The notes: generated by a model not told the origin, from the letters alone. DNA of 64,000 bases from a bacterium (GCA_021851735.1 JAJZCD010000002.1:1-64000), one strand, 5' to 3'; counted from the first letter of the stretch, positions 10,012-22,039 are shown. Made by a program: numbers and translations.

Positions 10012-12108
10012 TTAGTGTTTACGGTCAAACAGGCGTTTACGCTCGCCTGTAAGAATGATTAGACTAGCAAAAATGAAGCCGATGATTGGCAATAGGTAGC
10101 TTGTATCGTGTTGTGCAGAGCTCGGCTTAGTTGTTGTGAAAATGATGTGTCTGATTGGATTGACATGAGTTTCGAAAGCGGCTGTAGCCGTAGTAATAGG
10201 AGTAGCGGTAATGAGAGCGCTACTGTTGGTTGGCATGGTGTGATCATATCGGGGTTTGAAACTGGCCAGACGTTTTTGAAAGTCGGCTAACATTTTTTGC
10301 TGAGTTGCTGCCTGTATGGGATTCTTGGTAGGTGCGTTGAGGTTGTAACTAGCAGTTGGGCCGTCCGCGCTAGTAGTAGTGCCCATGCCGAAATTACCGT
10401 TCCATGTGCCGAATACGTTGATGAAGAGTACACCGAACCAGTTACTCAACGATAGACTGCTGTTTAGCATATTTAGGATATTGACTGCGGTCTGGGCGTT
10501 ACCTGTTGTGGCATTTCCAGCAGTAGTGTTATCGGATACAGTAGCGTCGCCACTAGTAGCGTGAAGGTTAACGTTGTTGATAATACCGAGATCTATGTTG
10601 TTGTTGACGGTATTCTTATCTAAGATTGCGGAGGTTGTGCCGCTGGAAGCGCTAGCATCAGTACTGGTTGGGCCACTGCCAAGCTCGGCTACGTTACTAC
10701 CGGGAGGTGCGCCCATAATTATGCCCACCCATTTACCAAGGACGTTCACATATATAAGTAGGCTATTCTTCCCGGTGAAGCTACTATTTGTGAGGTTCAT
10801 GAATGTTACGTTGGTGCTTGATTTGCCACTAGTGGCATTTCCAGCAGTAGTGTTATCGGATACAGTAGCTGCACCGCTGATAGCAGTACTATGTATAGCA
10901 TTAGTCACCGCTTCTGTGACGTTATTGTGCACGGCGTTTGTGTTACTTATATTAGTATCTGTGTTATTGCTGTTAATAGAAGATCCAGCGCTAGCTAATA
11001 ATTGGTTGAGGGTGCCCTGGGGAAGTAAGATGTTGCCGTTCAGATCACCGTTAATATTTATCGTGCCGATAAACGATTGCCCAGCATCTACGGAAGAGTT
11101 GATGAGATTCATTAGATTAACAACAGCGTCAGCATTGCCACTAGTGGCATTTCCAGCAGTAGTGTTATCGGATACAGTAGCGTCGCCACTAGTAGCACCA
11201 ACGTCTATGTTGTTAGTTATTCTTGCATTGGTTGTAGTACTAGCCGCCACGTTGGTTTGTAAGGTGCTTGCGCTCGTGCTTGTGGTGCTGGGTCCGGTGG
11301 CTAAGATGGCTGATGGGTTAAACATAAAATCACCGTTAACGTCGCCGTTTATATTAGCAGTAAACATCGTAGTGCTTGGACCAAATGCGTTGCTAGTAGA
11401 CTGCAGCATGTTGGCAACGGTTGAGATAGCTTGCGCGGTACCGGAAGTTGCTGATCCGCTATTTGTGTTCATGACAACGTATGCGTTACCGGTGTTTGCA
11501 TTAGTTGTAAGAGAGTTGGTCATAAGAATCCCTGAATTGTCGCTCTGGCCGTTATTGGTAGATGGAGTCACCGCACTGCCGATGCTATTGCTGCCGGTGG
11601 TTTTGGCGTTTACCATAGGCGCTTTGGCCTGACTTGTTGTGTTGGATGTACTACTAGGAGGTAATGCACTTGTAGTATTTGGTTTGCTTGTTGAAGTGGT
11701 CGTTGGACAATTGGTTACTAAGTTGGGTGTCGATTCTGGTGTGATACGGCTAGATATGAATACCTTCTTTGCAGGACTGTATACCCATTGGACCATGCTC
11801 CAGGTTTTGGTAGTACAGTCGTAAATATAATCAGGAGCGTATAGAGGAGTACGGGTACTAGTAGCGGGATTAAATACATAATATGGATTGGTCCATTCTC
11901 CAGCGTATTGGCCGCTACAATTATAGGTATATGTGCTGGCATCTGCTCCGGCCGGCCGGGTGATATTACTGTCACGAGAGGGTGTACAGGCACTTTTTGC
12001 GGCAAAGCTTGTGACGCTTGTGCCAAGTGGGGCGAGTATCGACAATACTAGAATCATGCTTGTCATGGATAAGGTTCGAAAATTTACGGCTAGTTTATGT
12101 AGCATCAT
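10012..12108 (-). CDS. large repeat-containing surface protein with C-terminal membrane anchor
   Basis: 698 residues. A signal peptide (about 1-37), a 90-residue Cys-containing domain with several Tyr/Trp residues, a Ser/Thr/Asn-rich linker, then about four repeats of roughly 105 residues. Each repeat carries a version of SGDATVSDNTTAGNATSG and ends in a strand like INGDxNG or VFGTWNG. Three repeats share an exact 36-nt DNA segment (10509, 10833 and 11145). The C-terminus has a transmembrane helix (about 670-688) and a basic tail ERKRLFDRKH, giving cell-surface display. GGAGGT lies 5 nt before the ATG. It sits between the 198-residue protein, which has the same SGDA-type motif, and the 104-residue protein. 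Function unknown; an adhesin or surface-layer role is an inference. Confidence 0.8.
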   Translation of the reverse strand: MMLHKLAVNFRTLSMTSMILVLSILAPLGTSVTSFAAKSACTPSRDSNITRPAGADASTYTYNCSGQYAGEWTNPYYVFNPATSTRTPLYAPDYIYDCTTKTWSMVQWVYSPAKKVFISSRITPESTPNLVTNCPTTTSTSKPNTTSALPPSSTSNTTSQAKAPMVNAKTTGSNSIGSAVTPSTNNGQSDNSGILMTNSLTTNANTGNAYVVMNTNSGSATSGTAQAISTVANMLQSTSNAFGPSTTMFTANINGDVNGDFMFNPSAILATGPSTTSTSASTLQTNVAASTTTNARITNNIDVGATSGDATVSDNTTAGNATSGNADAVVNLMNLINSSVDAGQSFIGTININGDLNGNILLPQGTLNQLLASAGSSINSNNTDTNISNTNAVHNNVTEAVTNAIHSTAISGAATVSDNTTAGNATSGKSSTNVTFMNLTNSSFTGKNSLLIYVNVLGKWVGIIMGAPPGSNVAELGSGPTSTDASASSGTTSAILDKNTVNNNIDLGIINNVNLHATSGDATVSDNTTAGNATTGNAQTAVNILNMLNSSLSLSNWFGVLFINVFGTWNGNFGMGTTTSADGPTASYNLNAPTKNPIQAATQQKMLADFQKRLASFKPRYDHTMPTNSSALITATPITTATAAFETHVNPIRHIIFTTTKPSSAQHDTSYLLPIIGFIFASLIILTGERKRLFDRKH
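10509..11180 (-). repeat. three exact 36-nt repeats inside the surface-protein gene
   Basis: The same 36 bases occur at 10509-10544, 10833-10868 and 11145-11180, spaced 324 and 312 nt apart (108 and 104 codons, in frame). They encode the TVSDNTTAGNAT core of the protein repeats. DNA identity here, with diverged flanks, suggests selection or gene conversion. Confidence 0.85.
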
Positions 12109-12268
12109 GAGTAACCTCCACGTTCAGTAGGCTTACGTTGCACGACTTGCTGTGTTGTGAAGTGCGCTTTAACGCATAATATGGAGGGGCTTGCCGTGCT
12201 TGCGCAGACTTGGCAAGCCCCTTGGACTTGAATTAGACTAAATGGGCTGATCTGTTAGTCGCTTGGGT

Positions 12269-12865
12269 CTAGTTCTTTATGCTAATTGTGAAGCTTGTAG
12301 TGTTGCTGTTTGAGGCGTTGCCACTACTAGCGTTGCCCCCATTAGTATTACCGCTAACTACGGCGTCACCAGACTGTGCGTACTGGCTGTTCTTGTTATT
12401 GATATCGACTGCATTGACGTTATGTACGCTAGTAGTACTGCTGGTCTGGTTTTTAATGAGGTTACTCGAGGAAGGCCCCGTATTCGTAATTGTGTTACTG
12501 GCGGCAGGGCCATTCTGTGACGACATTGGTACTGCTCGAGCAGGGGTGCTGTTGGCAACATGTATGTTGGCTTGGGTACTATTTGTATTGCTCGTATTGC
12601 CACTACTAGCACTACCCCCCCTAGTATTCCAAGTTACTTTAGAATTACCGGAGTATGCGTTCTGCCAATTGTGATTGTTAAGATTGATCTTATTGTTATT
12701 GTGAATGCGTACTTGGTTTCTAGTGTGTGTTCGGATGGTGTTGAGTGAGTTTGGCCCTGTAGTGTTGATGCTGCCTCCAGGGTTGGGGGCTGCAGCGACT
12801 ATACTCGTCGCGAGGCTCAAACCCAGGACGGTGGCTGCAGATGCGTAGTAGAGTTGTTTCTTCAT
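12269..12865 (-). CDS. secreted Asn/Ser-rich repeat protein
   Basis: 198 residues starting at ATG 12865, where AAGGAG lies a few bases upstream; an in-frame extension to 12940 lacks such a site and would translate the strong hairpin at 12901-12957. A signal peptide covers about residues 1-25 (ending IVAAA). The mature protein is Asn-, Ser- and Thr-rich and has two copies of a motif: SGNSKVTWNTRGGSASSGN and SGDAVVSGNTNGGNASSGN, each followed by a strand such as TSFTISIKN. The same motif occurs in the 698-residue protein downstream, so the two may form one structure. There is no membrane anchor. Function is unknown; a beta-rich fibre or matrix protein is an inference. Confidence 0.75.
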   Translation of the reverse strand: MKKQLYYASAATVLGLSLATSIVAAAPNPGGSINTTGPNSLNTIRTHTRNQVRIHNNNKINLNNHNWQNAYSGNSKVTWNTRGGSASSGNTSNTNSTQANIHVANSTPARAVPMSSQNGPAASNTITNTGPSSSNLIKNQTSSTTSVHNVNAVDINNKNSQYAQSGDAVVSGNTNGGNASSGNASNSNTTSFTISIKN

Positions 12866-12900
12866 ACATATCTCCTTGCTAGTTAGTAGTAGGTCCGGGC

Positions 12901-12957
12901 TTGATGACCCGACCTCGGTGCGTCGTCTGGCTCGGCGCACCGAGGTCGGGTCATCAA
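12901..12957 (-). other. 22-bp perfect hairpin across a stop codon in the surface-protein operon
   Basis: Arms 12901-12922 and 12936-12957 are perfectly complementary (22 bp, GC-rich) with a 13-nt loop. The stop codon of the 169-residue gene (12954-12956) lies inside one arm. There is no T run on either strand, so it does not look like an intrinsic terminator. It may stabilise or process the mRNA between the 169- and 198-residue genes or act as an attenuator. Confidence 0.8.
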
Positions 12958-13463
12958 GGGCTACTGATTGTTTTACTGCGGCTTTCTACCCGTATGTTGA
13001 CATTGTTGCTTGAACCGTTCTGCGATGAGCTACTTGATGCACTGACGGTAGTACGACTACCGTCGCTATTGTTAATGGTCTGTCGTGTCCTACTGTCTTT
13101 TGGTACGTTGATGCTATGACCGTTAACAGTTAGGTCTGTTGTGTTGTATTCGTTAACGATTTTGCCGGGATTGTCTGTAGTAGATATACCGTTGGATGAT
13201 CTGACGGGCTGCGGTAACGCATTGCTAGAGTTAACGAATGATGTCGGTGCTGATTGTCGTGCGCTGGGGGATCTATTGTTAACGCTGTGTTGATGTCTAA
13301 TGGCACCGTTAGAAACACTGAACGCGATTATAAACACACAGACAAGCGCGCCACTTATAGCATAGGTGGCGCGCTTCAGCGTAAAAAGGGAACGAGCTCC
13401 ACGTAGGATGCTCATCAGTAAGTCGGCCGGTTGATGCTTAACGGCATATTGAGCTTCTTGCAT
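12954..13463 (-). CDS. single-pass membrane protein with Ser/Asn-rich extracellular region
   Basis: 169 residues. About 30 cytoplasmic residues, a transmembrane helix (about 33-53, YAISGALVCVFIIAFSVSN) and a Ser/Asn/Thr-rich outside region including SINVPKDSRTRQTINNSDG. The style of the C-terminal half resembles the Asn/Ser-rich proteins encoded just downstream. AAGGGGG stands 9 nt before the ATG. It is the first gene of the minus-strand cluster that runs towards galU. No known family is recognised. Confidence 0.65.
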   Translation of the reverse strand: MQEAQYAVKHQPADLLMSILRGARSLFTLKRATYAISGALVCVFIIAFSVSNGAIRHQHSVNNRSPSARQSAPTSFVNSSNALPQPVRSSNGISTTDNPGKIVNEYNTTDLTVNGHSINVPKDSRTRQTINNSDGSRTTVSASSSSSQNGSSNNVNIRVESRSKTISSP

Positions 13464-13680
13464 ACACTTGCCCCCTTCCTTACATTGCTGCCGGTTTTGC
13501 CGTCAGGTCTGTCAGCATAATAAGCGGGCACGTTCGACAGCTCTGTTAATATTTTTACATGGACACAATTTGTTCGATGTAGCAATACAGAGAGCGGTGG
13601 AGTACTATGGCGTGAATTGGTAGCGTAGGTAATTGACGCACCACCTATAAACTTGTAGCAAAAGTTGCTACATATGAATG
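13464..13680. other. divergent intergenic region with a palindrome before the 23S promoter
   Basis: No gene seen. GTAGCAA (13655-13661) and TTGCTAC (13665-13671) form a 7-bp inverted repeat with a 3-nt gap, ending 9 nt before the 23S -35 element. It could be a protein-binding site or a fortuitous palindrome. Confidence 0.45.
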
Positions 13681-13709
13681 TTGACCGCCTCTGTTTTTCT
13701 TGCTACAAT
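13681..13709 (+). promoter_or_regulatory. 23S-5S rRNA promoter
   Basis: TTGACC (13681-13686) and TACAAT (13704-13709) with a 17-nt spacer. It matches the 16S promoter in -10, spacing and five of six -35 bases, showing that the 23S-5S unit is transcribed independently. Confidence 0.8.
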
Positions 13710-14040
13710 GTCACGAGTTACTTGAGTTTAGGTCAGAGGCACAGAAATGTGGCAGGGGCTTCAAACATAAACTCAAGGTATGTATGATTCATTTCGGTGA
13801 AGAATACCTAGAGTTTAGCAGCTTAAAAATTTGGTCACATTAGAGAAGAAAAGCAATTTATTATCTGCGTTATGAGCAGACAATAAATAAAGAAGACAAA
13901 CGGCTATTGGTAACACTAGATATTCTTGATCGCTTAAGTATGAGTTCACATAAGGACTAATCTTGGCGATTAAAAGGAGCGATATGTACCAATAACTAGT
14001 CAATTGCACATACGGGATAATCTTTGTTATCCCGTATTCG
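13710..14040 (+). other. 23S rRNA leader with processing stem (5' arm)
   Basis: Bases 13981-14009 pair with 17795-17823 beyond the 23S gene, forming a 29-nt pre-23S processing stem with few mismatches. Additional leader hairpins: 10-bp stem with arms 13721-13730 and 13768-13777, 12-bp stem with arms 13857-13868 and 13876-13887, and a hairpin at about 14012-14034 just before the mature end. No protein gene is seen. Confidence 0.75.
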
Positions 14041-17660
<3,620 letters not shown>

Positions 17661-18031
17661 GATGTAATGAGACAAACCCATTTAGGGTTTCTCATCGCTC
17701 CGTGCGAAAATGTTTTGGCATTTAGCTAATTTGGAGCTTCTTTCTCCGGTTGGAGAGAGAAGAGTTGTATACTCATGGGTGTGGCTCATTACAGGTGTAT
17801 TTGACTAGTTGTTGGTGTATATCACCCAAAATTACAGTGTTTAACTGAACAGATGCTCAGTGTACAATGTAAATATAGCAAAAGTTTGTTTTTGAGCTAT
17901 GAACTTTTTTAATCTGACTAATATCGTACGGTGCGTGCGGACATCGAGTAGAAACATGGTTGGACGTCATATCTAACTGCTTAACGTGCAGACAGCGAGC
18001 AGTTACTAATAACGCGAAACGATATTTCCGC
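17661..18031 (+). other. 23S-5S spacer with processing stem (3' arm)
   Basis: Contains a hairpin at about 17679-17704 and the 3' arm (17795-17823) of the pre-23S stem. No tRNA or protein gene is visible in this 371-nt spacer. Confidence 0.7.
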
Positions 18032-18145
18032 TCGGTGCCCATAGCGAGAGGGAAACACCTGTTACCATACCGAACACAGCAGTTAAGCCTCTCAGCGGTT
18101 ACAATACTTGGGTCTTTTAGCCCTGGGAAAATAGCACGGTGCCGT
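18032..18145 (+). rRNA. rrf: 5S ribosomal RNA
   Basis: About 114 nt. The terminal stem CGGTGCC (18033-18039) pairs with GGTGCCG (18138-18144) using two G-U pairs; internal landmarks include CATAGCGAGAGGGAAACACC and ACCATACCGAACACAG. It follows the 23S gene in the same transcription unit and is followed directly by a terminator. Confidence 0.92.
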
Positions 18146-18150
18146 ATTAT

Positions 18151-18181
18151 AAAAAGAGTCTCCGAATAGGGGGCTCTTTTT
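18151..18181 (+). terminator. intrinsic terminator of the 23S-5S unit
   Basis: AAAAAGAGTCTCC and GGGGGCTCTTTTT form a stem with loop GAATA, ending in a T run. It directly follows 5S. Confidence 0.88.
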
Positions 18182-18331
18182 CTATGTCCTGAGTCTGCAA
18201 AACAGCATAGAGCAACGCAGAGTGCGTAGTGTCTGTGTTTTCTGATTTATGTAAAGTGTAGACGGTAGCGGACTCCAATGTGTACGATTGCGTACAACAT
18301 GCTTATGTGGAGTTAATTTATACTGCCGTGC

Positions 18332-18595
18332 ATGCAACGAGACGCATGCAGCCATTGTCAGTTGGCCCGAAAGCGATACGCTCAGCGTATTACATATACT
18401 TTAGGGTGTGTAACGGCTACTGCTTTGGTGGCAGGATTGACCGTAGTTATGTTAAGGACTGTCGGTGACTGGTGGAATGGATTATTAGTTGCTGCATTGT
18501 ATTTGTGGATTTTTGTGCCAGTGGCGTGGTGTGTGCTCATAGCCAATCTATTCTCCTTACTACTACACGCAATGTGTACTCACGATGCGCGGTGA
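18332..18595 (+). CDS. small membrane protein (two predicted helices)
   Basis: 87 residues with a Cys/basic N-terminus and two hydrophobic segments (about 24-42 and 51-77, including LLVAALYLWIFVPVAWCVLI). No family recognised. TATACT (18319-18324) ends 7 nt before the ATG with no Shine-Dalgarno, the leaderless arrangement seen at many genes in this window, which supports the gene being real. It stands alone between the 5S terminator and the next promoter. Confidence 0.5.
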   Translation: MQRDACSHCQLARKRYAQRITYTLGCVTATALVAGLTVVMLRTVGDWWNGLLVAALYLWIFVPVAWCVLIANLFSLLLHAMCTHDAR

Positions 18596-18656
18596 CAGCT
18601 ATTGTAATGCTGTGAACTGAGTAATTGAGATAATTCGTTGTTTATAGTAAAAAGCA

Positions 18657-18685
18657 TTGACATTAGCGTAATAGAGTGTTATCAT
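18657..18685 (+). promoter_or_regulatory. strong promoter of the small basic protein gene
   Basis: TTGACA (18657-18662), 17-nt spacer, TATCAT (18680-18685). The expected start is near 18692. Confidence 0.75.
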
Positions 18686-18707
18686 AAGCATAATTCGAAA
18701 AGATAAG

Positions 18708-18750
18708 AGGGTTTGCTAACGGTTTTTAGTTGGCAAACCCTTTATTATTT
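18708..18750 (+). promoter_or_regulatory. terminator-like hairpin in the 5' leader
   Basis: AGGGTTTGC (18708-18716) pairs with GCAAACCCT (18733-18741), extended inside by TAAC/GTTG, followed by TTTATTATTT. It lies between the promoter and the small gene at 18791, so it could be an attenuator or end a short RNA of about 55 nt. Confidence 0.6.
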
Positions 18751-18790
18751 CGGAGTGAACTTATCAATATTAACACCTGGGAGGTGTTTC

Positions 18791-18997
18791 ATGGCTGGAA
18801 CGAAGTCTGGTGGTCAAGCTGCTGCAGCAACCAATAAGAAGAAGTATGGTAGTGACTTTTACGCACGTATCGGTGCGAAAGGCGGTAAAAATGGTAATAC
18901 TGGCGGGTTTGCCGCTGGTGATGCTGGCCGTGAGCGTGCTCGAATCTACGGTGCGGTTGGTGGTCGTATTAGCCGTCGCCCTAAAAAGACCGTGTAA
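18791..18997 (+). CDS. small basic Gly-rich protein with KGG-type motif
   Basis: 68 residues, starting at ATG 18791 with GGAGGT 6 nt upstream; an in-frame extension to 18713 would run through the leader hairpin and is unlikely. The sequence is rich in Gly, Lys and Arg, with YGSDFYARIGAKGGKNGN followed by GGFAAGDAGRERAR and a basic tail SRRPKK. It resembles small KGG-motif proteins found in stress and phage contexts and in CPR genomes; a nucleic-acid-binding role is plausible but not shown. It has its own strong promoter and terminator, so it may be highly expressed. Confidence 0.75.
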   Translation: MAGTKSGGQAAAATNKKKYGSDFYARIGAKGGKNGNTGGFAAGDAGRERARIYGAVGGRISRRPKKTV

Positions 18998-19016
18998 AAG
19001 CGGTTGACTGGTTGAC

Positions 19017-19053
19017 AACAAAAGAAGCCAAACAGGCTTCTTTTGTTTTTTTT
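19017..19053 (+). terminator. intrinsic terminator
   Basis: AACAAAAGAAGCC (19017-19029) pairs with GGCTTCTTTTGTT (19035-19047), followed by a T run to 19053. It closes the small basic protein unit. Confidence 0.9.
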
Positions 19054-19109
19054 AAAATGCTGGATTGCCCCGGTAAGCCATGGTATGGTAGGACTATTGT
19101 TTTGTCTCA

Positions 19110-19595
19110 TTATGTCTGTAAACGGTAAGGGCGGCAGAGTCGGCTACGACTGACGCGCCACTCAGTCCGGCAATTAAAACATTGATAGTGAGACGATGAG
19201 TTTTGCAGTGAACGCGCAAAACAGATAGGACAGGTGGCACGCAGATGTAACCAATCGCGGTAGGTGTCTAGACAGTCTTGAACGTAATCTTCATTGAGTG
19301 CTGTTTCGTTACCATAGTGGTTGGCTAGCTCACGAGCTTTTTCCCAAGCAGCGATCTCGAGTTGCAAAAGCTCGAAGTCATATGTATATGCCTTATGGTA
19401 AAGCAGGGCATGGCCTACCTCATGTAGTAAGGCGAGCACATCTTCGCCTGTGTCCTCGATAGATTTTTTATATGTCACGCTATTTTTTCGGGAGTGCCAA
19501 GAAAATTTGCTACTCTCGATTAGCTGGATATATGGGTAATCAGCGGCAATACGTAGTAATAAACTTTCAAAAGCCGTGGACCCCAACTCTGCCAT
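19110..19595 (-). CDS. HExxH metallopeptidase-like protein with C-terminal zinc ribbon
   Basis: 161 residues. The motif HEVGHALLYH (about 58-67) is a zincin HExxH active site of the ImmA/IrrE-like type, followed by a helix with ELLQLEIAAWEKA where a third ligand or Glu could lie. A C-terminal CPIC...CFNC pair forms a zinc ribbon. It has no signal peptide, so it is probably cytoplasmic. A minus-strand TACAAT (19602-19607) ends 6 nt before the ATG, suggesting a leaderless message. The substrate is unknown; no adjacent antitoxin or repressor gene is seen. Confidence 0.7.
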   Translation of the reverse strand: MAELGSTAFESLLLRIAADYPYIQLIESSKFSWHSRKNSVTYKKSIEDTGEDVLALLHEVGHALLYHKAYTYDFELLQLEIAAWEKARELANHYGNETALNEDYVQDCLDTYRDWLHLRATCPICFARSLQNSSSHYQCFNCRTEWRVSRSRLCRPYRLQT

Positions 19596-19801
19596 AAGTC
19601 TATTGTATACTATCCAGACACTGTTTTCATTTCCTGGCTAGAAGTGTAGGTGAACGTTTTTTACTGCAGGTATATCTTTATTTGTAGTGTCATGATGTTT
19701 TGTAAAAAGCAAAGCCTACGATAAAGTATGGCGCAAACTGTGGGTGCTGTTTATAGCGGTGCGGTGTTTGTAGTATTAAGTAGCCAAGCACTACAATGAC
19801 G

Positions 19802-20611
19802 CTATGCATATATACTTCGTGCCAAGTCATAGCAGCCGTACACTACAGCTTCTTCGGGTCGCCGAGCTTGTACAATAGGCGGAATTTTTACCATAGGCGT
19901 AGCATATTTATTTAATTCTTCTACCAACAGATCATGGTATTTAGGTAAGTAGTGGCCGACTCCGCCGCCCAGTACAACAATATCTGGCTCCATCACGGCA
20001 AGCAAATCTAAAAAACCAACTACCCAGTTTTTGACGATAGATTGCCAAATTTTAGGGTCTTCAATATCGGATGCTTTTTGATGATAGCGCTCGTATATTG
20101 CCCTACCACTAGCGAAGCTCTCCCATTTTACGAGACGGTTGCCTCGTTGGAGCATCAGATCTCCCGGCTCTGTGTTAGCCATGGTCGGATCAATCCTCTG
20201 GTCCACGATAAAGCCGCCGCCAATGCCTGTGCTGATAGTAAGGTATAACACTCTGGCGTGTTTATCCTTGAGCAACATCGCCTCGCTTAACCCGGCCAGA
20301 TTAGCGTCATTTTCGATGATTACCGGACAATTGGTTATCCGTTCAATATCACGTTGGAGGGGCACGTTTTTCCATCTTAGGTTACCGCCTTGTTTAAAGA
20401 TTCCCCTTTTACGATCGATAGCTCCTGGCGCACCCACAACTCCGGCTCGAAAATCATTCGTTGTCAGCTTTACTATGCTAGCGTTCAAATTTTGCATGAA
20501 TTCGCCATAATCTTCTGGAGTGGGTATTTTAAGTGACTCGTGGATTACCCCCTCATCATTGAGCGCCGCTATGAGTGTTTTTGTTCCGCCTATGTCTATG
20601 CCGATATACAT
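19802..20611 (-). CDS. ROK-family sugar kinase
   Basis: Predicted cytoplasmic ATP-dependent sugar kinase (glucokinase-like). The start at ATG 20611 gives MYIGIDIGGTKT; ATG 20617 is directly abutted by a -10-like TACACT (20618-20623), so the downstream ATG is more likely for a leaderless message. Motifs: phosphate-1 loop DIGGTKT, GAPGAID, ENDANLAGLSE, STGIGGGFI and LGGGVG. Two ROK signatures are altered: the zinc cluster CxCGxxGC is absent, and the ExGH motif reads EPGD, so metal binding and sugar recognition may differ. Length (269 residues) is a little short. Neighbours give no pathway clue. Confidence 0.8.
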   Translation of the reverse strand: MYIGIDIGGTKTLIAALNDEGVIHESLKIPTPEDYGEFMQNLNASIVKLTTNDFRAGVVGAPGAIDRKRGIFKQGGNLRWKNVPLQRDIERITNCPVIIENDANLAGLSEAMLLKDKHARVLYLTISTGIGGGFIVDQRIDPTMANTEPGDLMLQRGNRLVKWESFASGRAIYERYHQKASDIEDPKIWQSIVKNWVVGFLDLLAVMEPDIVVLGGGVGHYLPKYHDLLVEELNKYATPMVKIPPIVQARRPEEAVVYGCYDLARSIYA

Positions 20612-20826
20612 AAGCATAGTGTACCATTCGCGTTCTGTAATTTACTAGAGAGAGAAATCTTCTTAGGCAATAAACCATGACATCGTATGTCGTCCTTTGC
20701 CTTATATCTGTTACTGCGGTATAATGGTAGTAATCTTATAGGGTTGTATGCTGACGTATTGTTTTAATAGCAAACTAGCGTGTATGCCTATGAGAAATAC
20801 ACTTTTCAAAGGAGGCATTTAGGAAT

Positions 20827-21888
20827 ATGCCAAAGACATCAATAACAATGGACGAGCTACTTGCTAGCAACGATGTGAAACACCTTGAACTAGGCGACGT
20901 CGTTGAGGGCACTGTATCGAAGGTACGCAAGCACCAGATATGGGTTGACTTAGGGCCCCAAGGAGTAGGCGTGGTTATGCGTCGCGAGGTGGGCCATGGT
21001 CAGAACCTCGAGGAAGGTCAGTCGGTGACTGTTAGTGTCATCGATCCAGAGATGGACGAGGGCTACGCTCTACTTAGTATGCGTCGTGCGGCGAAGGATC
21101 GTGGTTGGGACGAAGTGCAGCGTATATTTGACGCTAGTGAAATCGTTGAGATTATGCCATATGACGCTAATCGTGGCGGTTTGCTCGTAGAGCTAGAGGG
21201 CATTCGCGGCTTTCTGCCGGTGTCTCAGCTGGCTGCCGGTCACTACCCTCGTGTGAGTGGCGCTGACAAGGATGAAATCCTACAGAAACTGAATCAGCTC
21301 ATTGGTCAATCAATCCGTGTTCGTGTGCTTGACGTGAGTCGTAAAGACAACAAGCTTATTTTTAGTGAAAAAGAAGCAGTCAAAGATGACATGCAAGCTC
21401 GTTTTGCGGAACTAAAAGTCGGCGATGCCGTAGAGGGCATCGTAACGGGTGTTATCGATTTTGGCGCATTTGTAAACGTTGATGGTATCGAAGGCCTGAT
21501 CCATATCTCGGAAATTTCCTGGGAACGCGTAGAGAATCCTCGCGATTATGTTAAGGTTGGCGAAACTGTTCATGCTAAGATTATCGCTATTGACAAAGAT
21601 CGGCTGAGCCTTAGCCTGAAGCAAATGACTGAAGACCCATGGCTAAAAGAAGTCAAGCAATTTAGTAAAGGTGACATTGTGGAAGGCAAAATCACCCGCA
21701 TTACGCCATTTGGTGCATTTGTGCAGCTAAGTCCGGCCGTAGAGGCGCTTGTCCACGTTAGTGAAATGGGTGACGATGACAATATTGACCCAGAAAAAAT
21801 CTTCCAGCTTAACGAGAAGAAGGAGTTTAAGGTGTTGGATATTGATACTGACGCTCGCAAGATTTCGCTAAGCCTAAAGCGGAAGTAG
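20827..21888 (+). CDS. rpsA: 30S ribosomal protein S1-like, four S1 domains
   Basis: 353 residues with four S1 RNA-binding domains at about 20-87, 105-175, 195-265 and 278-352; the last two are the most typical (GDAVEGIVTGVIDFGAFV and GDIVEGKITRITPFGAFV). This is shorter than the six-domain proteobacterial S1 and closer to the four-domain forms. It helps the 30S subunit bind mRNA. AAAGGAGG lies 10 nt before the ATG. infB follows 150 nt downstream in the same direction. Confidence 0.9.
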   Translation: MPKTSITMDELLASNDVKHLELGDVVEGTVSKVRKHQIWVDLGPQGVGVVMRREVGHGQNLEEGQSVTVSVIDPEMDEGYALLSMRRAAKDRGWDEVQRIFDASEIVEIMPYDANRGGLLVELEGIRGFLPVSQLAAGHYPRVSGADKDEILQKLNQLIGQSIRVRVLDVSRKDNKLIFSEKEAVKDDMQARFAELKVGDAVEGIVTGVIDFGAFVNVDGIEGLIHISEISWERVENPRDYVKVGETVHAKIIAIDKDRLSLSLKQMTEDPWLKEVKQFSKGDIVEGKITRITPFGAFVQLSPAVEALVHVSEMGDDDNIDPEKIFQLNEKKEFKVLDIDTDARKISLSLKRK

Positions 21889-22039
21889 CCCATAATAATT
21901 AACCTAGTCTATAGTTTATAGCGCCTAGTTCAAAGGTAAAGCTACGGTCGTTAGAGCTATAGACTTGCACATTTATGACCGACCTTGTATATATCAGCTA
22001 GCAGCTCTGATCTCCCAGGGCAGAAAGGAGCCGACTTTA

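Noticed and set aside
10574-11632. Plus-strand 352-codon hydrophobic frame inside the large surface-protein gene
   Set aside because: It is the reverse complement of the repetitive Ser/Thr/Asn-rich gene, which has signal peptide, repeats, anchor and ribosome site; the plus-strand frame has none of these.
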